In this document: positions 26,588 to 34,211 of the stretch, in pieces
Layout: each line of letters starts with the position of its first letter
Numbering within the stretch: the stretch's first letter is position 1
Origin: DATASD01 sp035478835
Lineage (GTDB): Bacteria; Patescibacteriota; Saccharimonadia; Saccharimonadales; UBA4665
DNA length: 64,000 nt
Reading direction: 5' to 3'
NCBI GenBank assembly: GCA_035478835.1
Contig: DATIJH010000002.1
Span: 248,001-312,000 of the forward strand
Notes under the pieces: generated by a model
Told to the model about the DNA's origin: nothing
What the model saw: only the letters and a program-made list of their open reading frames with translations
Databases searched by the model: none
Program-made: the position numbers and the translations under genes

Positions 26588-27184
26588 CTACTTTTCTTGG
26601 CCAAGGTATTTTTTAGCAACTTCGGCTGCATCGTCGTAGCCTTGGGCGGTGACGCGCATGACCTGGGACGTACCCTTACCTTCGATCAGGAACTTTGGCT
26701 TCATCTTCTTCAGATAGCCGGTGAAGTTACTCTTATTCAGTACGCCGTACTCGGTGCACTCCTTGCGGATGACGTCGAAGCTGGTAACCCCACCCTCGTC
26801 GAACTTAGCCGCCTGTCGACCTGCACTAATGAGCGCAGCAATCTGCTGTGTGGCTAGGGCTTGCGACTTCTTGGGTAGAACTTTAGTGTCAAGGATCAAT
26901 CGAAGGTCTTCTTCGTTGTCGGAGTGATAAAGTCTTGCTACATCCTCAACACCAATGTTAAGGCGGGCGGCAATGGCACCCTGCCAATCGGTAGGGCTCT
27001 GCGAACCAGGAGGTTGCGCAGCAGCTCCATTATTAGTTCCTGGCTTTTGCTCGACAATACCTTGACCCAGCAGAGAGCCCAGCACGATCTTAAACCCCTG
27101 AAGCTTGAAGTCCTTGTCCGTCAAGTCGCTAACGGCGGCATAAGCTTCGTTCACTTTGTCTTTTAGCACCTCTGTTTTTTCCAT
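26588..27184 (-). CDS. Hypothetical protein, first gene of the four-gene cassette
   Basis: 198 residues. The N-terminal part (residues 1-125) is helical and unlike the others. The C-terminal part repeats the cassette's domain in a looser form: SFDVIRKECTEYGVLN, FTGYLKKMKPKFLIEG and VMRVTAQGYDDAAEVAKKYL. It has a strong AGGAGGAG ribosome site before ATG 27184 and a clear promoter upstream (27221-27248). Confidence 0.66.
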   Translation of the reverse strand: MEKTEVLKDKVNEAYAAVSDLTDKDFKLQGFKIVLGSLLGQGIVEQKPGTNNGAAAQPPGSQSPTDWQGAIAARLNIGVEDVARLYHSDNEEDLRLILDTKVLPKKSQALATQQIAALISAGRQAAKFDEGGVTSFDVIRKECTEYGVLNKSNFTGYLKKMKPKFLIEGKGTSQVMRVTAQGYDDAAEVAKKYLGQEK

Positions 27185-27220
27185 GTCTATACTCCTCCTA
27201 GAAAAACATACTGTACTTTC

Positions 27221-27248
27221 AGCATAGTTGTTTTTTAAGGATTGTCAA
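27221..27248 (-). promoter_or_regulatory. Promoter of the four-gene cassette
   Basis: On the minus strand TTGACA (27248-27243), a 16-bp spacer and TATGCT (27226-27221). The -35 box is a perfect consensus. It lies about 40 bp before the AGGAGGAG site of the first cassette gene. Confidence 0.7.
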
Positions 27249-27290
27249 GTCAAGTTCGTTATTGTATCTATAAATACAACATGAATTTTA

Positions 27291-27584
27291 GCTAAGTCTC
27301 GTTCAGGCCGCGGCAGCGGCTGTTCACATCTTAGCTTAATACGTAACACCTTACAGCGTGTAGTAAAATTATCAAGTTTCCAAAGAATAGTTAGACGCGC
27401 GTAAGGAAAGTTCTCATTTTTACTTATTTTTTAGTCTGTTAATGACTAGAGTAAGCTAATACTTTAAATCCTTACTCCATACCTTGACATATTATTAGCA
27501 GGTAAAAGATTCGTAAGAGTGAAATACCTACATAATATAGCTAAAATGTGAACAGCCGCTGCCGCGGCCTGAACGAGACTTAGC
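27291..27584. repeat. 294-bp element bounded by 46-bp inverted repeats
   Basis: Left arm 27291-27336 and right arm 27539-27584 are inverted copies with one mismatch; the outer 39 bp are perfect. The arms are GC-rich (core GGCCGCGGCAGCGGC) while the 202-bp interior is AT-rich and has no ORF. I see no target-site duplication. It lies between the cassette promoter and ICE boundary D. It could be a MITE-like non-autonomous element, a recombination substrate or a long hairpin RNA. Confidence 0.8.
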
Positions 27585-27631
27585 CCCTTAGTCTGGAAAT
27601 CAGGGAAAAGGGATTCGAACTTTTTTGCTGC

Positions 27632-27662
27632 AAAAAAGACTACAGTTCAATCTGTAGTCTTT
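27632..27662. terminator. Intrinsic terminator beside repeat D (works in both directions)
   Basis: Stem AAAGACTACAG / CTGTAGTCTTT with a 6-nt loop and T-runs on both strands. On the minus strand it directly follows the tRNA-like CCCAGCCATGAGATTATT, so it is probably the former terminator of the tRNA-Gln gene before the ICE inserted. Confidence 0.75.
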
Positions 27663-27664
27663 TC

Positions 27665-27682
27665 AATAATCTCATGGCTGGG
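27665..27682. repeat. tRNA-Gln 3'-end remnant, copy D (left end of the ICE)
   Basis: AATAATCTCATGGCTGGG, sharing CTCATGGCTGGG with the living tRNA end at 54843-54854. A second tRNA-like piece, AGGGATTCGAAC (27609-27620), lies on its left beyond the terminator. It is the copy nearest the tRNA and therefore the probable left attachment site of the youngest and only intact element. Confidence 0.75.
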
Positions 27683-27814
27683 AGTGAGTCCCACGGAGGG
27701 AACACCTTGCTGGCCGATTTTATTCTTTTTTGCCAGAAATTAGAGAAGCTTGGCTTCACATATCACCAAGGCAAAGTCATGGTTGTTGAGTCTGAGGAGG
27801 TGCAGCATGTTTAG
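27674..27814 (+). CDS. 46-residue ORF starting inside the attachment repeat
   Basis: An open frame begins at the ATG inside CTCATGGCTGGG and runs 46 codons (MAGSESHGGNTLLADF ... GKVMVVESEEVQHV), ending at 27814 and overlapping the PLD-like gene start by 8 bp. It contains the GAGGAGG that serves the next gene. It may be a real leader peptide gene coupling translation, or the remains of a longer gene whose 5' part lay beyond the attachment site. Confidence 0.4.
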   Translation: MAGSESHGGNTLLADFILFCQKLEKLGFTYHQGKVMVVESEEVQHV

Positions 27815-28280
27815 CCTCCGCAGCCTGCGTGAAGACAATAACTTGCTAGGCTCAAAACTGCTCAATCAGGACAACTTCTACAGCGCGCTTACTGGTGACT
27901 TGATGCGCGCACAACGCGAGGTCATTATTGAGTCGCCGTTTATCTCCGCAAAACGTTTGAACTACCTGCTGCCGATATTCCAAAAACTTACCTGGCGAAA
28001 GGTATCGGTTGTCGTTAATACTAAGCCACCCGAGGAACAACTTGATTACGGGTTGCATGCAGCCGAGTGTATTGAGGCGTTACAAGAAATTGGCGTAGAT
28101 GTGCTCATCACTGGCGGTCATCACCGAAAGCTTGCTATTATTGACCGGCAAGTTCTGTATGAAGGATCATTGAATATTCTTTCACAGAATGACAGTTGCG
28201 AGGTGATGCGGCGTATTTACTCCGAACAGCTCGTGGCTCAGATGGTTAATTTCATTGGGATTAGTAAGTTTATAGGGTGA
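27807..28280 (+). CDS. Single PLD-domain (phospholipase D-like) protein
   Basis: 157 residues. The PLD half-site is HHRKLAIID followed by YEGSLNILS (H-x-K-x4-D then G-S-x-N), near residues 110-130; such single-motif proteins work as dimers and include nucleases. There is no signal peptide from ATG 27807, chosen for GAGGAGG 6 nt upstream; the longer frame from 27750 has none. It is the first full gene inside the ICE. Confidence 0.8.
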   Translation: MFSLRSLREDNNLLGSKLLNQDNFYSALTGDLMRAQREVIIESPFISAKRLNYLLPIFQKLTWRKVSVVVNTKPPEEQLDYGLHAAECIEALQEIGVDVLITGGHHRKLAIIDRQVLYEGSLNILSQNDSCEVMRRIYSEQLVAQMVNFIGISKFIG

Positions 28281-28297
28281 TATAGTAAGGAGTAACA

Positions 28298-28495
28298 ATG
28301 AGTGATACAGAATTTAAACCAAGCGAAGATGACATTCTTGTAATGCTTAGGCATCTGCGCCATGTAGCGCCCGAACACGCTACGCCGGAAAAGGCGATCT
28401 TCCTGCTGGAGCAACAACGCATCCACTACAAAACGCTCGAAGAACTTTATCCTGAACTTATCGAGGAGATTTTGGGCGACTTCGAGAAATACTAG
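28298..28495 (+). CDS. Small acidic hypothetical protein, 65 residues
   Basis: An acidic helical 65-residue protein with AAGGAG 6 nt before ATG 28298, 17 bp after the PLD-like gene, so probably co-transcribed. No family was recognised. It converges with the XRE repressor gene. Confidence 0.6.
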   Translation: MSDTEFKPSEDDILVMLRHLRHVAPEHATPEKAIFLLEQQRIHYKTLEELYPELIEEILGDFEKY

Positions 28496-28502
28496 GCTTG
28501 AT

Positions 28503-28736
28503 CTACTTTAAACCTTTGAAAAGCTCATCCGTTGAAATACGAAGGCCTTTTGCTAGTTGGTGTAAGGTCGTCAACCGCGCCCAACGTTTACCACGTTCTA
28601 TTGAGCTAATGGTATCGAGAGATAGACCGGCCTTGTCCGCTAATTGATCTTGCGTCATATTACGCTGCTGACGAAGTTCAGCCACTCTCTTTCCGAAAGC
28701 GGCTAGATTTTTATCTTCTTGACTTGGCCTACTCAT
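28503..28736 (-). CDS. XRE-family HTH repressor
   Basis: A 77-residue single-domain Cro/cI-type HTH protein: FGKRVAELRQQRNMTQDQLA, then KAGLSLDTISSIERGKR (recognition helix) and LAKGLRISTDELF. It lies beside three copies of a CCGTACTAGTAGTA-type operator (28757-28843), and two more flank the recombinase promoter at 52.95 kb. It is therefore likely to repress its own promoter, the divergent gene at 28862 and the integrase operon, keeping the ICE integrated. Confidence 0.87.
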   Translation of the reverse strand: MSRPSQEDKNLAAFGKRVAELRQQRNMTQDQLADKAGLSLDTISSIERGKRWARLTTLHQLAKGLRISTDELFKGLK

Positions 28737-28756
28737 TACCTTCTAAGAGTAAGCAA

Positions 28757-28843
28757 TCCGTACTTGTAGTAACAGGGACTACTAGTACGGATTTGTGATT
28801 TAGTGTAAACTTGTTTCAGATACTAAACGTACTACTAGTACGG
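28757..28843. promoter_or_regulatory. Three operator copies between XRE gene and divergent gene
   Basis: CCGTACTTGTAGTA (28758-28771), GACTACTAGTACGG (28777-28790) and CGTACTACTAGTACGG (28828-28843) are versions of one near-palindrome, CCGTACTAGTAGTA or its reverse. The first two are inverted with respect to each other. Same motif at 52947-52959 and 52978-52992. Confidence 0.8.
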
Positions 28844-28861
28844 TCGTAAGGAACAAAGACT

Positions 28862-29308
28862 TTGCAGGGACTTATAATTGTAAATAGAGCCAGAAAAAGC
28901 AATGTGCCTCTCTCGAAAGAGTTGGCTTATGAGATACAAGAACGTTGCATCTACGGAAATGTTGCGGTTGTCACCGATAAACCGGTGGCCCTTATGAGTT
29001 CCGTCCGTAAACAGTGGCTGAGGCTTATTCGCTTAGCCGAGCGGGAGCGAGCAAGCACTCTCAATCATGCGCGGAAGTACGAGCTAGACCAATCCATATG
29101 GCGAATGCGGAACGCAAGCTTTACCGCCCAAGATCCCGCACATGATCCGGTTGCGTATGTGTCCTTTGCTTCGGCGGAGCAGTTTCGACAATTCCCACCA
29201 ATGTGCTCCACTTTGTATATCGTTGGGCCTACGGAGAAGCTAAAGATACATATGCTGGTAAGCTGGATGCCACGAAATGGCAGGGTTGTTGTCTATGACC
29301 AGACCTAA
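28862..29308 (+). CDS. Hypothetical protein, 148 residues
   Basis: A soluble basic 148-residue protein with no family recognised; basic stretch RKQWLRLIRLAERERAS in the middle. It probably starts at TTG 28862 behind AAGGAA. It is divergent from the XRE repressor and downstream of the operators, so probably under its control. It overlaps the RadC-like gene. Confidence 0.6.
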   Translation: MQGLIIVNRARKSNVPLSKELAYEIQERCIYGNVAVVTDKPVALMSSVRKQWLRLIRLAERERASTLNHARKYELDQSIWRMRNASFTAQDPAHDPVAYVSFASAEQFRQFPPMCSTLYIVGPTEKLKIHMLVSWMPRNGRVVVYDQT

Positions 29309-29681
29309 GCCCCTCCTCGCCACGGCCGACGCAATCTTAGTCCAGGTAAATTTTATTCGTAGCAAAAAACAAGAATACTTTATCTGTCTTTCACTTGATA
29401 GCGCGCAGCGACTAATAGTTCGGAGAACCGTCACTATCGGTACGCTAACCAGCACCTTAGTCCATCCTCGTGAAGTATTTGCGGGACCGCTAAAGGATAG
29501 GGCGGCATCAGTGATAATCGTGCACAATCACCCATCGGGCGATCCTAACCCAAGCAAACACGATATCGAAACAACACAGCAGCTTGTGGCGGCTGGGATT
29601 TTATTGGGTGTTCCGTTGAGGGATCATATTATTATTGCGGCGAAGAGCCATTATAGCTTCAGGTCGAGGGGCATGGTATAG
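29295..29681 (+). CDS. RadC-like JAB-domain protein
   Basis: About 128 residues from ATG 29295 (ATG 29277 is an alternative). The MPN+/JAB metal site is complete: HNHPSGDPNPSKHD (H-x-H-P-S-G-x7-D). The N-terminal HhH domain of chromosomal RadC is missing, as usual for the short versions on plasmids and ICEs. The true activity is unproven; it is often part of DNA-mobility or antirestriction regions. It overlaps the upstream gene by 14 bp. Confidence 0.87.
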   Translation: MTRPKPLLATADAILVQVNFIRSKKQEYFICLSLDSAQRLIVRRTVTIGTLTSTLVHPREVFAGPLKDRAASVIIVHNHPSGDPNPSKHDIETTQQLVAAGILLGVPLRDHIIIAAKSHYSFRSRGMV

Positions 29682-29708
29682 GGCGCACCCCAGAAACAGC
29701 CCAAAACC

Positions 29709-29757
29709 TTGACATTAATTTATACAAGATGCTATATTCCCTATATGGGAACATATA
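29709..29757 (+). promoter_or_regulatory. higBA promoter with overlapping operator
   Basis: TTGACA (29709-29714), an 18-bp spacer and TATATT (29733-29738). The -10 box is covered by an inverted repeat TTCCC-tatat-GGGAA (29737-29751), extended by TATA arms to 29733-29757. This is the expected layout for autorepression by the HigA antitoxin. Confidence 0.78.
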
Positions 29758-29781
29758 AACGAGTAGTCGCAGAAAAACGAA

Positions 29782-30069
29782 ATGAGAATAGTAAATAAAA
29801 AAGCGATTAACGACTTCAAGCGTTCCCACGCCGACGCAGCAAAAGCACTTGACGCTTGGATTTCCGACGTTGAGGGCGCCCAGTGGTCAACGCCAGTCCA
29901 GCTCAAAGAGCGTTATCCAAAGGCAAGCATATTGAAGGCAGGACATGTCGTCTTTGATATTGTCGGCAACAGGTACAGGTTGTGGGTTCAGATAACCTAC
30001 AAGAATGATGTGGTCTTCGTGAAGAAGATAGGCACTCATAAAGAATACGATGGATGGGAAATAAGGTAG
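29782..30069 (+). CDS. higB: HigB-family type II toxin (RelE fold)
   Basis: A 95-residue member of the HigB mRNA-interferase family: RIVNKKAINDFKRSHADA, then ASILKAGHVVFDIVGNRYRL and a C-terminal VKKIGTHKEYD, which match the family in order and length. It would cleave mRNA on the ribosome when its antitoxin is lost. Toxin-first order with the antitoxin 5 bp downstream is typical of higBA. Here the antitoxin is fused to an ImmA/IrrE protease domain. Confidence 0.88.
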   Translation: MRIVNKKAINDFKRSHADAAKALDAWISDVEGAQWSTPVQLKERYPKASILKAGHVVFDIVGNRYRLWVQITYKNDVVFVKKIGTHKEYDGWEIR

Positions 30070-30074
30070 GCATT

Positions 30075-31268
30075 ATGAATATCAAACCAATTAGAAATGA
30101 CAGCGACTACGAAGAAGCGTTACGTGCGCTTGAGCTTCTAGTTGCCGCAGACCCAGACCCTGATTCCGCAGACGGAGACCGTCTTAATATACTGACCACA
30201 CTAGTTGAAAGTTATGAAAATGATCGCTACCCGTCAACACTCCCAAGCCCCATCGACGCGATTAAATTTCGCATGGAGCAAGCCAACCTTTCACCTGTCG
30301 ATTTAGTTCCATTTATCGGCAGCAGAAGTAAAGTCTCGGAAGTATTATCCGGTAAACGCCCGCTTAGCTTGGAGATGATTCGTGCTCTTGAAGCTGGTCT
30401 TGGCATACCTGCAAAGGTATTGATTCAGAAGCCAAATACTGGCGGCCAATTCCAAACGTGGAGCGATGCTTTAGTTAAGGCAATGGATAAGCTCGGCTAT
30501 TTTGGCAAAGCGTCATATGATGGCAAGAATAAAGATTCTCTACTATCTGCGTTCTTTGGCGGTAGCACAGGCTCTATGCAATTGGCGTGGAGAAAGACCG
30601 ACCAAAGAATATCACCTAGAACAGATGAGCACGCTTTGGCCGCTTGGGCAGCATATGTAGAACGTAAAGCTTCAATTATTTCCGCGCCAGATTACAAAGA
30701 CGGCACTGTAACCCTTGAGCTCATGCGAGAAATATTGAAACTTAGCGTTCACAAAGATGGTCCTTTGCGTGCGCAAAAGTTGCTAAAAGACAATGGCATC
30801 ATTCTGATTGTTACTCCACATTTACCAAAAACGCGCGTTGATGGCGTAACTATACTACATAACAAAAAGAAGCCCATTATAGGCATGTCCCTGCGTTTTG
30901 ATCGAATAGACAACTTTTGGTTTACCCTCCTGCACGAACTAGCGCATATCTCGTTGCATCTTAACCAAGACTCGGTATTTTTTGATGAACTCGAAGATGG
31001 CCTGGGGGTAGATGTAAATGACACCGAAGCAGAAGCAGACACTATGGCGCAGGAGGCTGTTATCCCTGCTGCCAAATGGGAGATAAGTCCTGCAAAAATC
31101 ATACCTTCTCCAATGGCCGCTCAGAGCCTCGCTAACGAACTTGGTATACATGTTGCAGTTGTGGCGGGTTACATTCGCTATAAACATCAAAACTACTTCT
31201 ATCTAAAGAAAATAGTAAGCGACACCAACACCGGAGTTCGACATCTATTTAATGGGCAATTTGCATAG
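30075..31268 (+). CDS. higA: HigA-type antitoxin fused to ImmA/IrrE metallopeptidase
   Basis: 397 residues from ATG 30075. Residues about 1-115 match HigA (NIKPIRNDSDYEEALRALE, then HTH with SRSKVSEVLSGKRPLSLEMI). The C-terminal half has the ImmA/IrrE zinc site HELAH at residues 287-291, followed by the acidic helix DTEAEADTMAQEAVIP. Canonical HigA stops after the HTH, so the protease could destroy a repressor or a toxin when stress arrives. It is followed 2 bp later by the beta-family gene. An ATG at 30054 lies inside higB. Confidence 0.85.
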   Translation: MNIKPIRNDSDYEEALRALELLVAADPDPDSADGDRLNILTTLVESYENDRYPSTLPSPIDAIKFRMEQANLSPVDLVPFIGSRSKVSEVLSGKRPLSLEMIRALEAGLGIPAKVLIQKPNTGGQFQTWSDALVKAMDKLGYFGKASYDGKNKDSLLSAFFGGSTGSMQLAWRKTDQRISPRTDEHALAAWAAYVERKASIISAPDYKDGTVTLELMREILKLSVHKDGPLRAQKLLKDNGIILIVTPHLPKTRVDGVTILHNKKKPIIGMSLRFDRIDNFWFTLLHELAHISLHLNQDSVFFDELEDGLGVDVNDTEAEADTMAQEAVIPAAKWEISPAKIIPSPMAAQSLANELGIHVAVVAGYIRYKHQNYFYLKKIVSDTNTGVRHLFNGQFA

Positions 31269-31270
31269 GA

Positions 31271-32404
31271 ATGGATATGGTGACGATAAAAAATTACATA
31301 CCAGTCTTGCGATGGAAAAAGGCAGAGCGAGATGCACTGGCCGGTCTTGATGTAAAAATACGCGAAAACATAACACCACTGTTTGAGCTCATAATGCCCG
31401 CACCAAAAAGAGATAAGGGTGATTACAACAAGGTTCTGAGCGATTCAAAAGCAGTATTGCAGAACAACTTGCCAAGCACTATCGAAGAACTGAACAAGTG
31501 TTGCCCAATAGATAGTAGCGCGTTTGTTGACGTACACCTTATAGATGGTGAGCTCCGAGCTGCCACACTGAAACAGATTCTGGACGATTCGCTGGCTTCG
31601 GCGCACGCAACGCTCATTCCGGTTACTCACATCATTCCAGTCGTTAGTACAGACGCCGACATGGCAACGCGCAAAGTTGCCATCAACTATGCTTCTAGCA
31701 GCGACAATGGGCTATGTATTCGTATTGACCGTTACAACCTCGATGACGGAAACTTAGCTCAGGTGATTAGTGATTTTGTTGCACAAAATGAGCTAGATAT
31801 TTCAAAGACAGATCTTTTAATTGATCTCGGTATCGTTAGCGAATCAGACGATGCTAAAAGTGTGTCTGCTCAACTTGCAAAATTACCATCGCTTAATAAC
31901 TGGAGAACGGTAATTCTATCAGGCGGCGCATTTCCTAGAGATTTGTCTGAGTTTGAGAAGCATTCTCATAATCAGGTTATTAGGCATGACTGGCGAGTTT
32001 GGAATGCTCTGCGCAACACTGACTTGCCGAGGAAGCCCCTGTATTCGGATTATGTCATCCAACACCCCATATTTTATGGTCAAATTCCCGGCACGAACAC
32101 TAGCGCTAGTGTTCGTTACGCTGACGAGAAGCAATGGGAAATTAGCCGTGGAGAGGGATTACGCAATAAGAACGGTGCCGGGCATCAGCAATATCCGGCA
32201 TTGGCACAGTTGATTGTAGGTCAAAACTACTTCAAGGGTGCTGACTATAGTGCCGGTGATAAATACATAGCAGAAAGAGCTACAGATAGCACAAAGACAG
32301 GCAACCCTACCACTTGGCTAAAAGCTGGCTTAAACCATCACCTTACCCTTACAACTATGCAGATCGCCACATCGGGCGAGAGCGTAGAGACTGACGAACA
32401 ATAA
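31271..32404 (+). CDS. Beta-family protein (phage T4 beta protein-like)
   Basis: 377 residues resembling the 'beta protein' family: N-terminal YIPVLRWKKAERDALAGL, DITPLFELI-type strand (ENITPLFELIMP), a series of TIM-barrel-like strands, and FPRDLSEFE and RHDWRVW later. Biochemical function is unknown. It follows the HigA-ImmA gene with 2 bp spacing and converges with the sce7726 gene, overlapping it by 50 bp at the 3' ends. I recall beta, sce7726 and HTH/ImmA genes as frequent neighbours, which suggests one system. Confidence 0.82.
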   Translation: MDMVTIKNYIPVLRWKKAERDALAGLDVKIRENITPLFELIMPAPKRDKGDYNKVLSDSKAVLQNNLPSTIEELNKCCPIDSSAFVDVHLIDGELRAATLKQILDDSLASAHATLIPVTHIIPVVSTDADMATRKVAINYASSSDNGLCIRIDRYNLDDGNLAQVISDFVAQNELDISKTDLLIDLGIVSESDDAKSVSAQLAKLPSLNNWRTVILSGGAFPRDLSEFEKHSHNQVIRHDWRVWNALRNTDLPRKPLYSDYVIQHPIFYGQIPGTNTSASVRYADEKQWEISRGEGLRNKNGAGHQQYPALAQLIVGQNYFKGADYSAGDKYIAERATDSTKTGNPTTWLKAGLNHHLTLTTMQIATSGESVETDEQ

Positions 32405-32999
32405 ATGACAGCTCCTCTATTTCTAGGATACTAGTAAGCCTTTCATAAATGACGGCTTTAGGTTTTGAGCGCACGCCGTTATCTTGTTGCTTTTCAGTGA
32501 GTATACGAAGGGCTTCTTCGCGCCAGAGCAGACGTGCAACGGCGTCCTTGTCCTTGTTAGTGTTATAGCTTGATTCACGAATGTTATTGAGCGTAAGAAT
32601 GCCTTGTTTGTCTGTTTTTGCGAGAGTTACACCCCACCAATCAGGAATCATTTCTAATGCTTCATACAGGTGAGTAAAGCCTACTACTAGCGTTACTTTG
32701 TCGAATACTGAGTTGTAGGCACGGATTTGTTCTGGTAGTCTCAGTAAAGTATCGCGGTCGCTTTTTATCTCGTAACAATCCATTATGCCGTTAATCACAG
32801 CCACGTCAGCCCGTACCGAGCCGTGATTAATGCCGAGCTCCTCAACAATCATATGTTCAGGATCATCTTTGTAGGCAATTTCTAGCCTACTAACTAGCTC
32901 TTGGCGTATTTCGTAATCTTTTGTATCAAATTGTGGCATTTTTGTTTTGTGGTAGTGCATATCAGAATCTAAAAAATAATGCTTATGCCTATCCTCCAT
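32355..32999 (-). CDS. sce7726 family protein (PD-(D/E)XK nuclease-like)
   Basis: 214 residues. Family core: EELGINHGSVRADVAVING, then YEIKSDRDTLLRLPEQI. The D-x(n)-E-x-K arrangement (RADVAV ... YEIK) is that of PD-(D/E)XK nucleases. TAAGAT ends 6 nt before ATG 32999 (leaderless). The gene faces the beta-family gene and overlaps its last 50 bp, so the two stop codons lie inside each other's frames. It may act on DNA or tRNA; there is no direct evidence. Confidence 0.84.
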   Translation of the reverse strand: MEDRHKHYFLDSDMHYHKTKMPQFDTKDYEIRQELVSRLEIAYKDDPEHMIVEELGINHGSVRADVAVINGIMDCYEIKSDRDTLLRLPEQIRAYNSVFDKVTLVVGFTHLYEALEMIPDWWGVTLAKTDKQGILTLNNIRESSYNTNKDKDAVARLLWREEALRILTEKQQDNGVRSKPKAVIYERLTSILEIEELSFIVRQSLRSRPMWRSA

Positions 33000-33060
33000 A
33001 CATTAATCTTATCACAGCGCTTTGTGTTTGAATCTTAATCTAGCCAAACCGTCGTCACAC

Positions 33061-33495
33061 CTAGTTACTGCAATTTTGCTGTGTCCAGGCCTTTAAGCTG
33101 TCATCCAGCGATCCGCCGTTAAGGGCATTGGTCATAGCGTGCGAGGGATTGTTGTGAATGTCCTGATAGAGTTTTTGCAGACTGCTCACCTCCGGCTCGA
33201 TTTCTTTAGGAGCAACCGGGTCAAGCCTACCCAGTGACGTAGCAATTTGTGCCGCATCCGTTACGCTCACATTAAATACGCCCGAGGGGTACGGGTTAGA
33301 ATCATTGGACATGGCACTGAGTCTTGTTTTCTCTTGTCCGTATACTTTGCAATAAGCGGCGACTGAACGTTCGGGCCGACTAAACTGTGTTATTAGTAAT
33401 ACAGCCAGAATTACCACCAGCAATCCAGCAATCAACAGTATTCCATTGCGTTTTTTATGATCGGTCGTGACTGATTTTTCGTGTGTCTCACTCAT
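33061..33495 (-). CDS. Single-pass membrane protein, 144 residues
   Basis: A short cytoplasmic N-terminus (KSVTTDHKKRNG), one helix (ILLIAGLLVVILAVLLI) and an external domain of about 105 residues with cysteines near both ends (AAYCKVYG, QQNCSN). Its start overlaps the tag stop by 4 bp. Function unknown. Confidence 0.7.
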   Translation of the reverse strand: MSETHEKSVTTDHKKRNGILLIAGLLVVILAVLLITQFSRPERSVAAYCKVYGQEKTRLSAMSNDSNPYPSGVFNVSVTDAAQIATSLGRLDPVAPKEIEPEVSSLQKLYQDIHNNPSHAMTNALNGGSLDDSLKAWTQQNCSN

Positions 33496-34055
33496 CTTGC
33501 CAACTCCTCGAACCTATAGCACTCTGGCTCGTGGTCGTTGACCATGCCGACTGCTTGCATAAAGGCAAGCACCGTTGTCGGGCCGACGAACCGAAAACCG
33601 CGCTTTTTCATATCCTTGCTTAAGGCCTTGCTCGTTTCGTTGACGCTATCTCGGTTGATGCCTCCAACGCGAGGCTTGTTATCTACAAATTGCCACACAT
33701 AGTTATCAAAACTGCCGAACTCATCCTTTATTTGCAGAAACGCCTTAGCGTTTTCTATAAAGGCGTTGACCTTTAGACGATTGCGGATGATGCCCTCATT
33801 GCTAAGCAACTCGGCGCGCTTTGCCTCGTCGTATGTGGCAATCTTGTTGGCGTCAAAGTTATCAAAAGCTTTGCGGTAGTTGTCACGCTTTTTCAGAATC
33901 GTTAGCCAGCTCAGGCCAGCTTGTGCGCCTTCCAGATTGAGCATTTCAAACAATAGGCGGTCGTCATGAACAGGCACGCCCCATTCTTGGTCATGGTAGG
34001 TTGTAAGTAATGGGTCGAAGTTTGCCCATTCGCAACGTGATTTATAGTCATTCAT
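33492..34055 (-). CDS. tag: DNA-3-methyladenine glycosylase I
   Basis: 187 residues, the normal Tag length. Family features: RCEWAN at the N-terminus, YHDQEWGVPVHDDRLLFE, FEMLNLEGAQAGLSW, and the late zinc ligands in VNDHEPEC. It excises 3-methyladenine from alkylated DNA as the first step of base excision repair. It is a cargo gene of the ICE and complements the chromosomal adaA-ogt pair. Confidence 0.92.
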   Translation of the reverse strand: MNDYKSRCEWANFDPLLTTYHDQEWGVPVHDDRLLFEMLNLEGAQAGLSWLTILKKRDNYRKAFDNFDANKIATYDEAKRAELLSNEGIIRNRLKVNAFIENAKAFLQIKDEFGSFDNYVWQFVDNKPRVGGINRDSVNETSKALSKDMKKRGFRFVGPTTVLAFMQAVGMVNDHEPECYRFEELAR

Positions 34056-34211
34056 AATTTATGTAATTTGGTTTTCAAAAAATCCATGCTCCTGTGCCGA
34101 TTATAGCATCTCTAAAGAGCTTATGCTTTAACATCATTGTTTACCTGTGTCAAATAATATGCTATATCTTAAGATGAATTACAGCAATTACAGTGACAGG
34201 AGGGTCTTACT

